Position numbers and translations under genes: made by a program. The notes beneath the pieces were generated by a model, which was not told where the DNA came from, ran no database searches, and saw nothing but the letters and a program-made list of their open reading frames with translations. Below are positions 1 through 5,438 of a DNA stretch of 5,438 nucleotides, piece after piece. Source of the DNA: Clostridia bacterium (GTDB lineage: Bacteria; Bacillota; Clostridia; Oscillospirales; Acutalibacteraceae); the NCBI GenBank assembly GCA_017424125.1, contig JAFPBM010000044.1:1-5438 (forward strand), in the 5' to 3' direction. Position 1 is the stretch's first letter. Each line of letters begins with the position of its first letter.

Positions 1-1
1 A

Positions 2-94
2 CTCAATTCGGGCGACGAATCTATTTTGCGTAAAATGCGAATGAACATCACAACCGACCCGCACTTTACCAGCGAAAAACTTTATAACGTATAG
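2..94 (+). CDS. C-terminal end of an unidentified protein (5' end outside window)
   Basis: An open plus-strand frame enters from the left edge and runs 30 codons to a TAG stop at 92-94. The visible residues begin LNSGDESILRKMRMN and end FTSEKLYNV. The other two plus frames hit stops within the first 45 bases. The stop falls just upstream of a strong hairpin terminator, as expected for the end of a real gene. The tail is polar and charged, with no membrane segment or motif that I recognise, so no function is proposed. It is convergent with the ABC-F gene. Confidence 0.6.
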   Translation, partial: LNSGDESILRKMRMNITTDPHFTSEKLYNV

Positions 95-95
95 A

Positions 96-125
96 AAAAA
101 GGTTCCTGTATTCAGGAACCTTTTT
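96..125. terminator. Bidirectional intrinsic terminator between convergent genes
   Basis: A perfect 8-bp stem (GGTTCCTG at 101-108 pairing with CAGGAACC at 113-120) encloses a four-base TATT loop. It is flanked by five A on the left (96-100) and five T on the right (121-125). Read on either strand, the hairpin is followed by a T-run, so it can stop the plus-strand gene ending at 94 and the minus-strand ABC-F gene ending at 127. It lies one base after the first stop codon and one base before the second. Confidence 0.9.
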
Positions 126-126
126 A

Positions 127-2031
127 TTATACATTTAATTCTTCAAGCCTCTCTGCCGCCGTTTCCCATTCGCTCATTGCGATTGACAGTTCGGTTTGCA
201 GAGTTTCGAGTTCTTTTTGCGCTTCGGATAATTTGAGATAATCACTTGCGATTTCAGGCGTTTGCATCTCGTCTTCCAAACCGCCGATTTTAAGTTCTAA
301 AAGCGCAATTTTTTCCTCCGCTTTAGCGAGAGCGCGCTCACAACGCGAACGTTCTTTTGCGGGGGTTGTATAGTTCTTTTTTTGTTTTGGCTCGGTCTTT
401 TCTGTAACTGTAGGTTTTTCCTCTTTTTTGACGTTTGCCGACTCGTACTGCTCGTAGCCGTATTCATAAAACTCGCAGCCGTCGTTTTTAAGAACAAGCA
501 ATTTTTGGCTGAGTTTTTTAACAAAATAACGGTCGTGCGATACGAAAATCAAGGTGCCCTCAAATTCGCTTAAAATCTCTTCAAGCGTTTCTTTGCCTAT
601 GATATCCATATGGTTGGTCGGCTCGTCCAAAATCAGCACGTTGGGTTGCTCGGCAAACAACTTGCAAAGTGAAAGTCGCACTTTTTCACCGCCCGAAAGC
701 ATCGAAAGCGTTTTAAAAACATCCTCTTGCGTGAAGAGAAATGCGCCAAGTTTGCTTCTCGCTTCAAAATCTGTGATGTTTGGAAAAGCGGTTTGAAAAT
801 TCTCCAGCACCGTTTGATTACCCGTAAGTTCGGCTAACTGTTGGTCGAAATAACCGACCTTTGTGGCACCGCCAAAATAAAAATCGCCGCCAAGTTTTTG
901 CACCCTGCCGACAAGGGTTTTTAAAAGCGTGGATTTGCCAAGTCCGTTGCCGCCGATAATTCCGATGCGTTCGCCGCGGCGGACTTCAAAACTAACTTTA
1001 CAGAGCGATTTATCATAACCGATTTCAAGTTCTTTGACCGAAAGCACGTCACGTGCAGAGCGCAAAGAGGGTGATAGCACCGCGTGGAAAGTGCGCACGT
1101 CGTCTTTTTCGGGCGCATCAATACGCTCTATTCGCTCAAGTTGTTTGAGTTTCGACTGTGCCATTGCCGCCTTTGTTGCCTTGTATCTGAATCGCTCAAC
1201 AAGGTTTTCAAGATGCTCTATCTCGCGCTGCTGCGCGGCATATTCCTTTGCCCTTTGTTCGCGGTTTAATTTTTTCTGCACCGTAAACTCGGTGTAATTG
1301 CCGTTATAACGCGTACACCTGCCACGCTCAATTTCATAAATCGTATTCACCGTGCGGTCTAAGAACATTCGGTCATGCGATACCACAACAAATGCCTTTT
1401 TGTAGTTTTTAAGATATTCTTCAAGCCACATTACCGCGTCTAAATCAAGGTGGTTTGTCGGCTCGTCAAGCAACAGTAAATCGGGTTTTGACAGAAGTAA
1501 TTTTAAAAACGCGATTTTTGTGCGCTGTCCGCCCGAAAAATCCGAAAGCGGTTTTTGCTTATCCTCATCGGTAAAACCAAAACTGCGTATGGCGGCATCA
1601 TATTCCTTTTCAAAATAAAATCCGCCCGCGTTTGTAAAGCGGTCAAGAAGCGTGGTATATTCCAAAATTGCCTCTTCGTTTTCGCCCTTTTCCATAATGA
1701 GCGTCAGTTCGTCAAGACGCGCCTTCATAGAAAGGATTTCGGAATAAGCCGAACGCACCTCGTCAACCATTAAAACAGAGTTATCGGAAAACGCCATCTG
1801 ACTTTGCATTTTGATAACGGGATGCCCGGAAACTACAAATCGATTATCTTCGGGAGTATCGGTAGGGGCTAACTTGAGTTCGCCCGCAAGCAAACGCAAA
1901 AGCGTTGTCTTGCCACAACCGTTTCTGCCCACAACACCTATTCGGCTTTCGGTATTTATTTCAAAATTCAGATTGCGCAAAATCGGCTCGCCCGATAAAT
2001 CGACCGTACCGTCTTTGATGTTAATTTGCAT
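127..2031 (-). CDS. ABC-F family ATPase, YdiF/YheS-like ribosome-associated translation factor
   Basis: The protein has 634 residues with two ABC ATPase domains and no membrane segments, so it is a soluble ABC-F protein, not a transporter. Domain 1 has Walker A at 35-42 (GRNGCGKT), signature FSGGQ at 165-169, Walker B ending D189-E190, and switch H219. Domain 2 has Walker A at 360-367 (GGNGLGKS), signature LSGGE at 445-449, Walker B ending D469-E470, and H499. Both catalytic glutamates are present, so both sites should hydrolyse ATP. The basic inter-domain linker at about 250-310 (RFRYKATKAAMAQSK) is the region that reaches P-site tRNA in this family. A lysine/glutamate-rich spacer at 533-560 leads to a C-terminal coiled coil at about 560-632. 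Length and coiled coil fit YdiF/YheS rather than the shorter EttA. Family members bind the ribosomal E site and relieve stalled translation. The ATG start is supported by AGGA 10 nt upstream. The gene follows the mini-LacI gene by 15 nt, probably in one transcript. The exact subfamily is inferred from memory. Confidence 0.95.
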   Translation of the reverse strand: MQINIKDGTVDLSGEPILRNLNFEINTESRIGVVGRNGCGKTTLLRLLAGELKLAPTDTPEDNRFVVSGHPVIKMQSQMAFSDNSVLMVDEVRSAYSEILSMKARLDELTLIMEKGENEEAILEYTTLLDRFTNAGGFYFEKEYDAAIRSFGFTDEDKQKPLSDFSGGQRTKIAFLKLLLSKPDLLLLDEPTNHLDLDAVMWLEEYLKNYKKAFVVVSHDRMFLDRTVNTIYEIERGRCTRYNGNYTEFTVQKKLNREQRAKEYAAQQREIEHLENLVERFRYKATKAAMAQSKLKQLERIERIDAPEKDDVRTFHAVLSPSLRSARDVLSVKELEIGYDKSLCKVSFEVRRGERIGIIGGNGLGKSTLLKTLVGRVQKLGGDFYFGGATKVGYFDQQLAELTGNQTVLENFQTAFPNITDFEARSKLGAFLFTQEDVFKTLSMLSGGEKVRLSLCKLFAEQPNVLILDEPTNHMDIIGKETLEEILSEFEGTLIFVSHDRYFVKKLSQKLLVLKNDGCEFYEYGYEQYESANVKKEEKPTVTEKTEPKQKKNYTTPAKERSRCERALAKAEEKIALLELKIGGLEDEMQTPEIASDYLKLSEAQKELETLQTELSIAMSEWETAAERLEELNV

Positions 2032-2040
2032 AGATAACCG

Positions 2041-2049
2041 TTCCTTTTA
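2041..2049 (-). promoter_or_regulatory. Shine-Dalgarno site of the ABC-F gene, abutting the regulator stop codon
   Basis: On the minus strand the regulator's TAA stop (2049-2047) runs directly into AAGGAA, and AGGA lies 10 nt before the ABC-F ATG at 2031. Ribosomes finishing the regulator would cover this site, so translation of the two genes may be coupled. It supports both the ABC-F start and the two-gene unit. Confidence 0.7.
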
Positions 2050-2544
2050 GAAAAGCCAAATATCGTCTTTTTTGCGAGAAGTCGAAAAGTTTTCGTCTTC
2101 AGGTTCGTCGACTACTTGCGGCGCATCAGAGCAGAGGAGTTCTACCGTTTTTTCAACGTCGCCATCGAACACAACCGACGGGACGGCACAAGAACTCTCC
2201 CCCTTGCCCATAAATAAAACGCTATCCACACACAAAAACTGTGACAAAAGTTCTGTAGCGTTTTGGCACATTGATACAACCGAGGAAACACCGCGCTTTT
2301 CAAGTTCGCGGCAAAGATTGCGGATAATACGCGCGTCACTAAAATCATCGGTTATAATGCCAACCGTTTTAGGTGCACCTATACGCTTTTTACGACGTAA
2401 AGCCTTATCGTAATATCCTGTTTCACGTGCGACCTTGAGTATTTTTTCTTTTGCCTCCGGACTAATCTCGCTACTGTCTGAAAGTGCTTTTGAAACAGTA
2501 GAAATTGCATAACCTGTTAATTTACTAAGTTCTGTTACTGTCAT
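2047..2544 (-). CDS. Short LacI-type DNA-binding regulator with a truncated ligand domain
   Basis: The protein has 165 residues, about half the usual 330 of LacI/GalR regulators. Residues 2-46 are a standard LacI helix-turn-helix head: TVTELSKLTGYAISTVSKAL with recognition helix 14-21, then SPEAKEKILKVARETGY. A hinge-like basic stretch follows (47-54). Residues 59-137 resemble only the start of the periplasmic-binding-protein-like fold: strand KTVGIITDD, a shortened helix 70-84, strand VSSVVSM, helix 95-104, strand VDSVLFMG, and strand VPSVVFDGD. The rest of the N-subdomain and the whole C-subdomain are missing, so a normal effector pocket cannot form. The tail (138-165) is acidic, then basic, and ends DDIWLF. 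The gene looks intact: it has its own promoter, AGGAG 8 nt before the ATG, and the next gene starts 15 nt after its stop, leaving no room for a lost C-terminal half. It probably regulates its own operon; its target and signal are unknown. Confidence 0.85.
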   Translation of the reverse strand: MTVTELSKLTGYAISTVSKALSDSSEISPEAKEKILKVARETGYYDKALRRKKRIGAPKTVGIITDDFSDARIIRNLCRELEKRGVSSVVSMCQNATELLSQFLCVDSVLFMGKGESSCAVPSVVFDGDVEKTVELLCSDAPQVVDEPEDENFSTSRKKDDIWLF

Positions 2545-2550
2545 AATATC

Positions 2551-2557
2551 AACTCCT
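2551..2557 (-). promoter_or_regulatory. Shine-Dalgarno site of the short LacI-type regulator
   Basis: The minus strand reads AGGAGTT here, with AGGAG 8 nt upstream of the ATG at 2544-2542. This strong site fixes the start, and the LacI head then begins at its normal first residues. It falls almost at the predicted transcription start. Confidence 0.8.
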
Positions 2558-2563
2558 ATCTAT

Positions 2564-2592
2564 ATAATACAAAACCTTAAAACGCTTGTCAA
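2564..2592 (-). promoter_or_regulatory. Sigma-A-type promoter of the mini-LacI/ABC-F unit
   Basis: On the minus strand, a consensus -35 TTGACA (2592-2587) is separated by exactly 17 bp from a -10 TATTAT (2569-2564), one mismatch from consensus. An A/T-rich stretch at 2594-2611 just upstream could act as an UP element. Transcription should start near 2557, leaving a leader of only about 13 nt before the ATG at 2544. The spacer contains AAGCGTTT (2587-2580), which fits the AANCGNTT core common to LacI-family operators; its first bases overlap the -35. A bound repressor would therefore block polymerase, but that occupancy is inferred. Confidence 0.85.
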
Positions 2593-2596
2593 GATT

Positions 2597-2613
2597 TTTT
2601 CGAAAATTTTTCG
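2597..2613. repeat. A/T-rich palindromic repeats upstream of the -35, possible operator or UP element
   Basis: TTTTCGAAAA (2597-2606) is a perfect 10-bp palindrome. TTTTCG recurs at 2608-2613, 11 bp (about one helical turn) after its first copy at 2597-2602. The overlapping CGAAAATTTTTCG (2601-2613) is an inverted repeat with a single central base. The sites lie directly upstream of the -35 and could bind a regulator on one DNA face. The low complexity means they may be only an A/T-rich UP element. Confidence 0.35.
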
Positions 2614-2620
2614 CAAAAAT

Positions 2621-2648
2621 AAAAGCAGTAGTTCTCACTACTGCTTTT
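2621..2648 (-). terminator. Intrinsic terminator after pduL
   Basis: A perfect 7-bp core stem (GCAGTAG at 2625-2631 with CTACTGC at 2638-2644) is extended by A4/T4 and has a six-base loop (TTCTCA). On the minus strand it is followed by a T-rich run, complementary to the A-rich bases 2615-2624. It starts 4 nt after the pduL stop and ends the DeoR-dehydrogenase-pduL unit, about 30 bp upstream of the next promoter. It thus separates the two transcription units. Confidence 0.9.
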
Positions 2649-2652
2649 TAAA

Positions 2653-3294
2653 TTATTTTTCAAGAGTAACAACCGCGCCATTTCCAATTCCTGCGGCGTT
2701 TGCATCATCGGTATCGACGTGCATTTCAAGTTGGAATTTATCGCTTACGCGGACCTGCACATCATAGAACGTTGTTCTGCGTTCTCCGTTTACGTGAACG
2801 GTTACGTAGTCGCCATCTTTTACGCCGAAACGAGCGCCGTCCGAAGTATGCATATGAATGTGTCGGTTTGCAATAATGCAACCCTCTTTAAGCGTTACGG
2901 TTCCCTTGGGTCCTATAATTGTAATTGATGCACTACCGGCGATATCACCCGATTCACGAACCGGTGCTTTCACCTTGAGAACGTAAGAATCAGTGCGTGA
3001 AATTTCAACCTGCGAAGCACTTCTTACAGGACCCAAAACGCGTACCTTTTCAATAGGACGAAGTGAGGGGCCGACGATGGTCAGAAGTTCTTTACAAGCG
3101 TACTGACCCGGTTGTGATAAATCCTTAAAGGGCGTGAGTTCATATCCCTTGCCGAAAAGTGTTTCAACGTCTTCCTTGGACAAGTGAATGTGGCGGTTTG
3201 AAACGCCAACCGGCACACCGTCGCCCGACGTTTTATTGTATTCGGCAACAACCTTGCCAACTATTTCGGCAACAAAATCTTTATCGTAAGCCAT
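2653..3294 (-). CDS. pduL: Phosphate propanoyltransferase (PduL-type phosphotransacylase)
   Basis: PduL swaps CoA for phosphate on propionyl-CoA or acetyl-CoA, giving acyl-phosphate for ATP synthesis by a kinase and recycling CoA. The 213 residues match the usual length of about 210. Two PduL barrel domains are visible: the first has GVSNRHIHLS (30-39) and VRSASQVEISRTD (90-102); the second has NRHIHM (143-148) and EMHVDTDDANAAG (190-202). The expected zinc ligands are present: H35, H37, E97, H145, H147 and H192. From memory, their spacing matches the ligands in the Rhodopseudomonas palustris PduL structure. Residues 4-20 form an amphipathic helix like a microcompartment encapsulation peptide and resemble the helix of the preceding dehydrogenase. 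The ATG has GAGG 7 nt upstream and follows the dehydrogenase stop by 11 nt. No acyl kinase gene is in the window. Identification is firm; microcompartment location is inferred. Confidence 0.97.
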   Translation of the reverse strand: MAYDKDFVAEIVGKVVAEYNKTSGDGVPVGVSNRHIHLSKEDVETLFGKGYELTPFKDLSQPGQYACKELLTIVGPSLRPIEKVRVLGPVRSASQVEISRTDSYVLKVKAPVRESGDIAGSASITIIGPKGTVTLKEGCIIANRHIHMHTSDGARFGVKDGDYVTVHVNGERRTTFYDVQVRVSDKFQLEMHVDTDDANAAGIGNGAVVTLEK

Positions 3295-3305
3295 AGTTAC
3301 ACCTC

Positions 3306-4754
3306 TTATATAATGCGGAAACTATCTGCCATTACGCAACGGCGTTGACGGGTGAAACTGCGGGCCGAAGTAATACCTTCGCCTGTGGGACCCGCAATCG
3401 TAAAGGTTGTGTGTCCCTCGCCGCCGAAGCCGATACCTGCGTATGACGGTGCGTTTTTAACGAAAATTGTGGTTTCAACCGCTCTTGCAAAACGCGAGAG
3501 GTGGTCAATATTTTTAGAATGCATATGTGCGGTGTGACGGTTGCCGTGCTCTGCCTTAACGGCAAGGTCGATAGCCTCGTCGATATTTCTTACGCGCACA
3601 ATGGGAAGAATGGGCATCATAAGTTCGTGCTGAACAAAATCGTGCGAGAAATCGGTTTCGCAGATTATGCAACGTACCTCTTTGCCAACCTTAACGCCGA
3701 TTTTTGCAAGTAAAACGTCGGCATCACGACCAACACAATCACGGTTAACCATAACTTTGGTTTTACCAGACTTATCGGTCTTGCTGACGAGAACGATTTT
3801 TGCAAGTTCATCTGCCTGTGCGGCAGTAATTTTGTATGCGCCGTTTTGCTGCATACCTGCAATAAGTTCGTCTGCTATATCCGAGAAAGCGAAAACTTCC
3901 TTTTCTGCAATACAGGGAAGATTGTTATCAAAGGTACAACCGTCAATAATATCCTTAGCCGCTTTTTTAATATCGGCGGTATTATCAACGATAACAGGGG
4001 GATTACCCGCACCTGCACCGATTGCCTTTTTGCCTGACGAAAGCACTGCGCGAACAACGCCGGGGCCGCCTGTGCAAACAAGAAGACGGATAAGCGGATG
4101 CTTGTACATAACGTCTGCAGATTCGAGTGTAGGTTTATCCATAGAAGCAACCAAAATCTCAGGTCCGCCTGCGTTTCTGCTTGCGCGGTTAACAAGGTCA
4201 ACAGCGTAGTTAGATGTAGCAATAGCGCCCGGGTGGGGGTTGAAAACAACGCCGTTGCCCGCGGCAATCATACCGATACTGTTGCAGATAACCGTTTCAC
4301 TGGGGTTGGTGCTGGGTGTGATTGCGCCAACAACACCGAAAGGAGCCATTTCTACAAGTGTTAAACCGTTGTCGCCCGTTTTAGCGTTGGATATGATATC
4401 TTCCGTACCGGGTGTTTTATCGGCAACCAGAATGTGTTTAAGACGCTTGTGCTCAACCTTGCCCATTTTGGTTTCGGCAACACCGATACGTGCCATAATA
4501 GGAGCCTCTTCACGTGTTAAGCGGCGAATTTCGGTAATAATCTTTTCGCGTTCTTCAACCTGCATAGCGCGGACAGCCTTGTATCCTGCGTTTGCGGCTT
4601 CAATCGCTTTATTCATATCGTCAAAAATACCGATAAGTTTTCTGCCTTCAAACTGTGTGCTATCGAAGGCTTTTTTGTCGGCGGCGGGTGTATCATAACT
4701 GTTTATAACCCTGCTGACGATTTCGCGTATTTCTTTTTCAGAAAACTGAGCCAT
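3306..4754 (-). CDS. CoA-acylating aldehyde dehydrogenase, PduP/EutE family
   Basis: This enzyme oxidises propionaldehyde or acetaldehyde with NAD+ and CoA to the acyl-CoA, the substrate of the PduL encoded next. The 482 residues are slightly longer than typical PduP/EutE (about 465). A short amphipathic helix (residues 4-20) and a linker (21-37) precede the dehydrogenase fold. Diagnostic segments are APFGVVGAITPSTNP (137-151), the GGPGVV nucleotide loop (229-234), GAGAGNPPVIVD (246-257), and the catalytic cysteine C281 in NNLPCIAEKE. HGNRHTAHMHS lies at 403-413, and the C-terminus carries the family-typical RSFTRQRRCVMAD (465-477). The N-terminal helix suits a microcompartment cargo tag. The ATG has AGGA 9 nt upstream and lies 15 nt after the DeoR stop; pduL follows by 11 nt, so the three form one operon. 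PduP-like versus EutE-like substrate preference cannot be settled here. With a DeoR regulator and PduL, a fucose/rhamnose or propanediol route is the leading guess. Confidence 0.95.
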   Translation of the reverse strand: MAQFSEKEIREIVSRVINSYDTPAADKKAFDSTQFEGRKLIGIFDDMNKAIEAANAGYKAVRAMQVEEREKIITEIRRLTREEAPIMARIGVAETKMGKVEHKRLKHILVADKTPGTEDIISNAKTGDNGLTLVEMAPFGVVGAITPSTNPSETVICNSIGMIAAGNGVVFNPHPGAIATSNYAVDLVNRASRNAGGPEILVASMDKPTLESADVMYKHPLIRLLVCTGGPGVVRAVLSSGKKAIGAGAGNPPVIVDNTADIKKAAKDIIDGCTFDNNLPCIAEKEVFAFSDIADELIAGMQQNGAYKITAAQADELAKIVLVSKTDKSGKTKVMVNRDCVGRDADVLLAKIGVKVGKEVRCIICETDFSHDFVQHELMMPILPIVRVRNIDEAIDLAVKAEHGNRHTAHMHSKNIDHLSRFARAVETTIFVKNAPSYAGIGFGGEGHTTFTIAGPTGEGITSARSFTRQRRCVMADSFRII

Positions 4755-4769
4755 AATAGTGCTTCCTTT

Positions 4770-5438
4770 CTAATATATAAGTTCAATGCCTTTATCTTCG
4801 AAGAATTTAATCCACTTGTCTTCGGGTTTTTGGTCGGTAACTACAACATCAATATCATCGAAACCAAAAACCTTTATAAAGGCAATGCGGTCAAATTTAG
4901 TAGAGTCTATAGCCAAAATATGTTTGTCGGCAGAACGGAAAAGTGCGCGTTTGATTTCGGCATCTTTTTCGTTGGAATCGGTAACGCCCATTTCGGTGTC
5001 AATTCCCTTTGCAGAGCAAATTGCCACATCAACGTGGAAACCGCTTACTGTCTTTTCCGCTGTATTTCCAACAAGCGACAATCCGCCGTGTTTGAGCATA
5101 CCTCCTGTGGAAAAAACATTCCAATCTTCCTTATCATTAAGGTCAAGCAAAAGTTCAATTGACGGAGTTATAAGTGTTATATTATGTTTTGATTTCATAC
5201 ATCTTACAGCAAAAAGCGCCGTAGAACTCGCATCCACCATAATATAATCGCCATCGTTTACCAGCGCCGAAACCTTGTCTGCCATCTTTTGTTTGAGTTC
5301 AACATTGGTACGTTTACGAACACTTGAAGGTAATTCCACATTAAGACTCTTATTTGCAACGGCGCCGCCGTAAGTTTTTTTGGCTATGCCGTCGCTTTCA
5401 AGTTTTTCAAGGTCGCGGCGAATAGTCTCTTCAGTAAC
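4770..5438 (-). CDS. DeoR-family transcriptional regulator (N-terminus outside window)
   Basis: The frame is open to the right edge, giving 222 residues; roughly 30 residues of the helix-turn-helix are missing from a protein usually about 250 long. The visible part opens with the second half of the DeoR winged helix, VTEETIRRDLEKLESDG, followed by the linker motif YGGAV. The rest is the DeoR sensor domain, a sugar-isomerase-like Rossmann fold that binds phosphorylated sugars: VNDGDYIMVDASSTA, then ITLITPSIELL, FSTGGMLKHGG, VDVAICSAKGID, and AIDSTKFDR. A GTG codon at 5339-5337 could be taken for a start, but it lies inside the conserved fold and would remove the DNA-binding domain. As first visible gene of the unit with the dehydrogenase and pduL, it probably represses that operon and is relieved by a sugar-phosphate of the pathway. 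Its ligand cannot be read from the sequence, and its promoter lies outside. Confidence 0.93.
   Translation of the reverse strand, partial: VTEETIRRDLEKLESDGIAKKTYGGAVANKSLNVELPSSVRKRTNVELKQKMADKVSALVNDGDYIMVDASSTALFAVRCMKSKHNITLITPSIELLLDLNDKEDWNVFSTGGMLKHGGLSLVGNTAEKTVSGFHVDVAICSAKGIDTEMGVTDSNEKDAEIKRALFRSADKHILAIDSTKFDRIAFIKVFGFDDIDVVVTDQKPEDKWIKFFEDKGIELIY

Noticed and set aside
127..2031. ABC-F gene as an antibiotic-resistance ribosomal protection gene
   Set aside because: The 634-residue length, C-terminal coiled coil and YdiF/YheS-like linker fit a housekeeping member, and there is no attenuator leader. Resistance cannot be excluded but is not supported.
2047..2544. Mini-LacI gene as a frameshifted or truncated pseudogene
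   Set aside because: It is continuous, has a strong promoter and ribosome site, and the next gene begins 15 nt after its stop, so no remnant of a C-terminal half exists.
2580..2592. Catabolite-responsive element (CcpA site) in the promoter
   Set aside because: Only the AANCGNTT core fits; the outer TG and most of the outer CA positions do not match, so a CcpA site is not supported.
2601..2613. CGAAAATTTTTCG inverted repeat as a terminator hairpin
   Set aside because: It has a one-base loop and a weak A/T stem, and it lies beyond the clear GC-containing terminator at 2621-2648. A protein site or UP element is more plausible.
3667..4209. A 180-codon plus-strand open frame opposite the aldehyde dehydrogenase gene
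   Set aside because: It lies wholly antisense to a clear enzyme gene, is rich in Ser/Thr/Pro/Ala as antisense frames often are, and matches no known family.
4240..5247. Plus-strand open frames of about 150 codons opposite the dehydrogenase and DeoR genes
   Set aside because: They are antisense shadows of strongly supported minus-strand genes, with no recognisable domain.

Overview
The window looks like chromosome of an anaerobic, low-to-moderate-GC Firmicute, most likely a gut-type clostridium. This is inferred from AT-rich intergenic DNA, strong purine-rich Shine-Dalgarno sites, an AT-rich sigma-A-type promoter, and the protein families present. Nothing in the sequence fixes the genus. All complete genes are on the minus strand; one gene tail enters from the left on the plus strand.

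Left edge (1-130): the last 30 codons of an unidentified plus-strand gene end at 94 and converge on the minus-strand ABC-F gene. One symmetrical hairpin (96-125) serves as a shared bidirectional terminator.

Left half (127-2592), read right to left: a good sigma-A-type promoter drives a two-gene unit. The first gene is an unusually small LacI-type regulator of 165 residues, with a DNA-binding head but only a remnant of the sugar-binding domain. The second is a 634-residue ABC-F ATPase of the YdiF/YheS type, a ribosome-associated translation factor. The ABC-F Shine-Dalgarno site touches the regulator's stop codon, so the two are probably co-transcribed.

Right half (2621-5438), read right to left: a DeoR-type sugar-phosphate-responsive repressor (N-terminus cut by the window edge), a CoA-acylating aldehyde dehydrogenase of the PduP/EutE family, and the phosphotransacylase PduL. 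They are separated by 15 and 11 nt and end at an intrinsic terminator. The two enzymes carry out consecutive steps (aldehyde to acyl-CoA to acyl-phosphate). This is the core of bacterial microcompartment pathways for 1,2-propanediol, ethanolamine, or fucose/rhamnose breakdown. Both enzymes start with almost the same short amphipathic helix, the kind that targets cargo into a microcompartment. No shell protein gene lies in the window, so the rest of the locus, if present, should lie beyond the right edge or elsewhere.

No tRNA, rRNA, CRISPR array, insertion sequence or riboswitch was seen. There is no unassigned stretch longer than about 110 bases.
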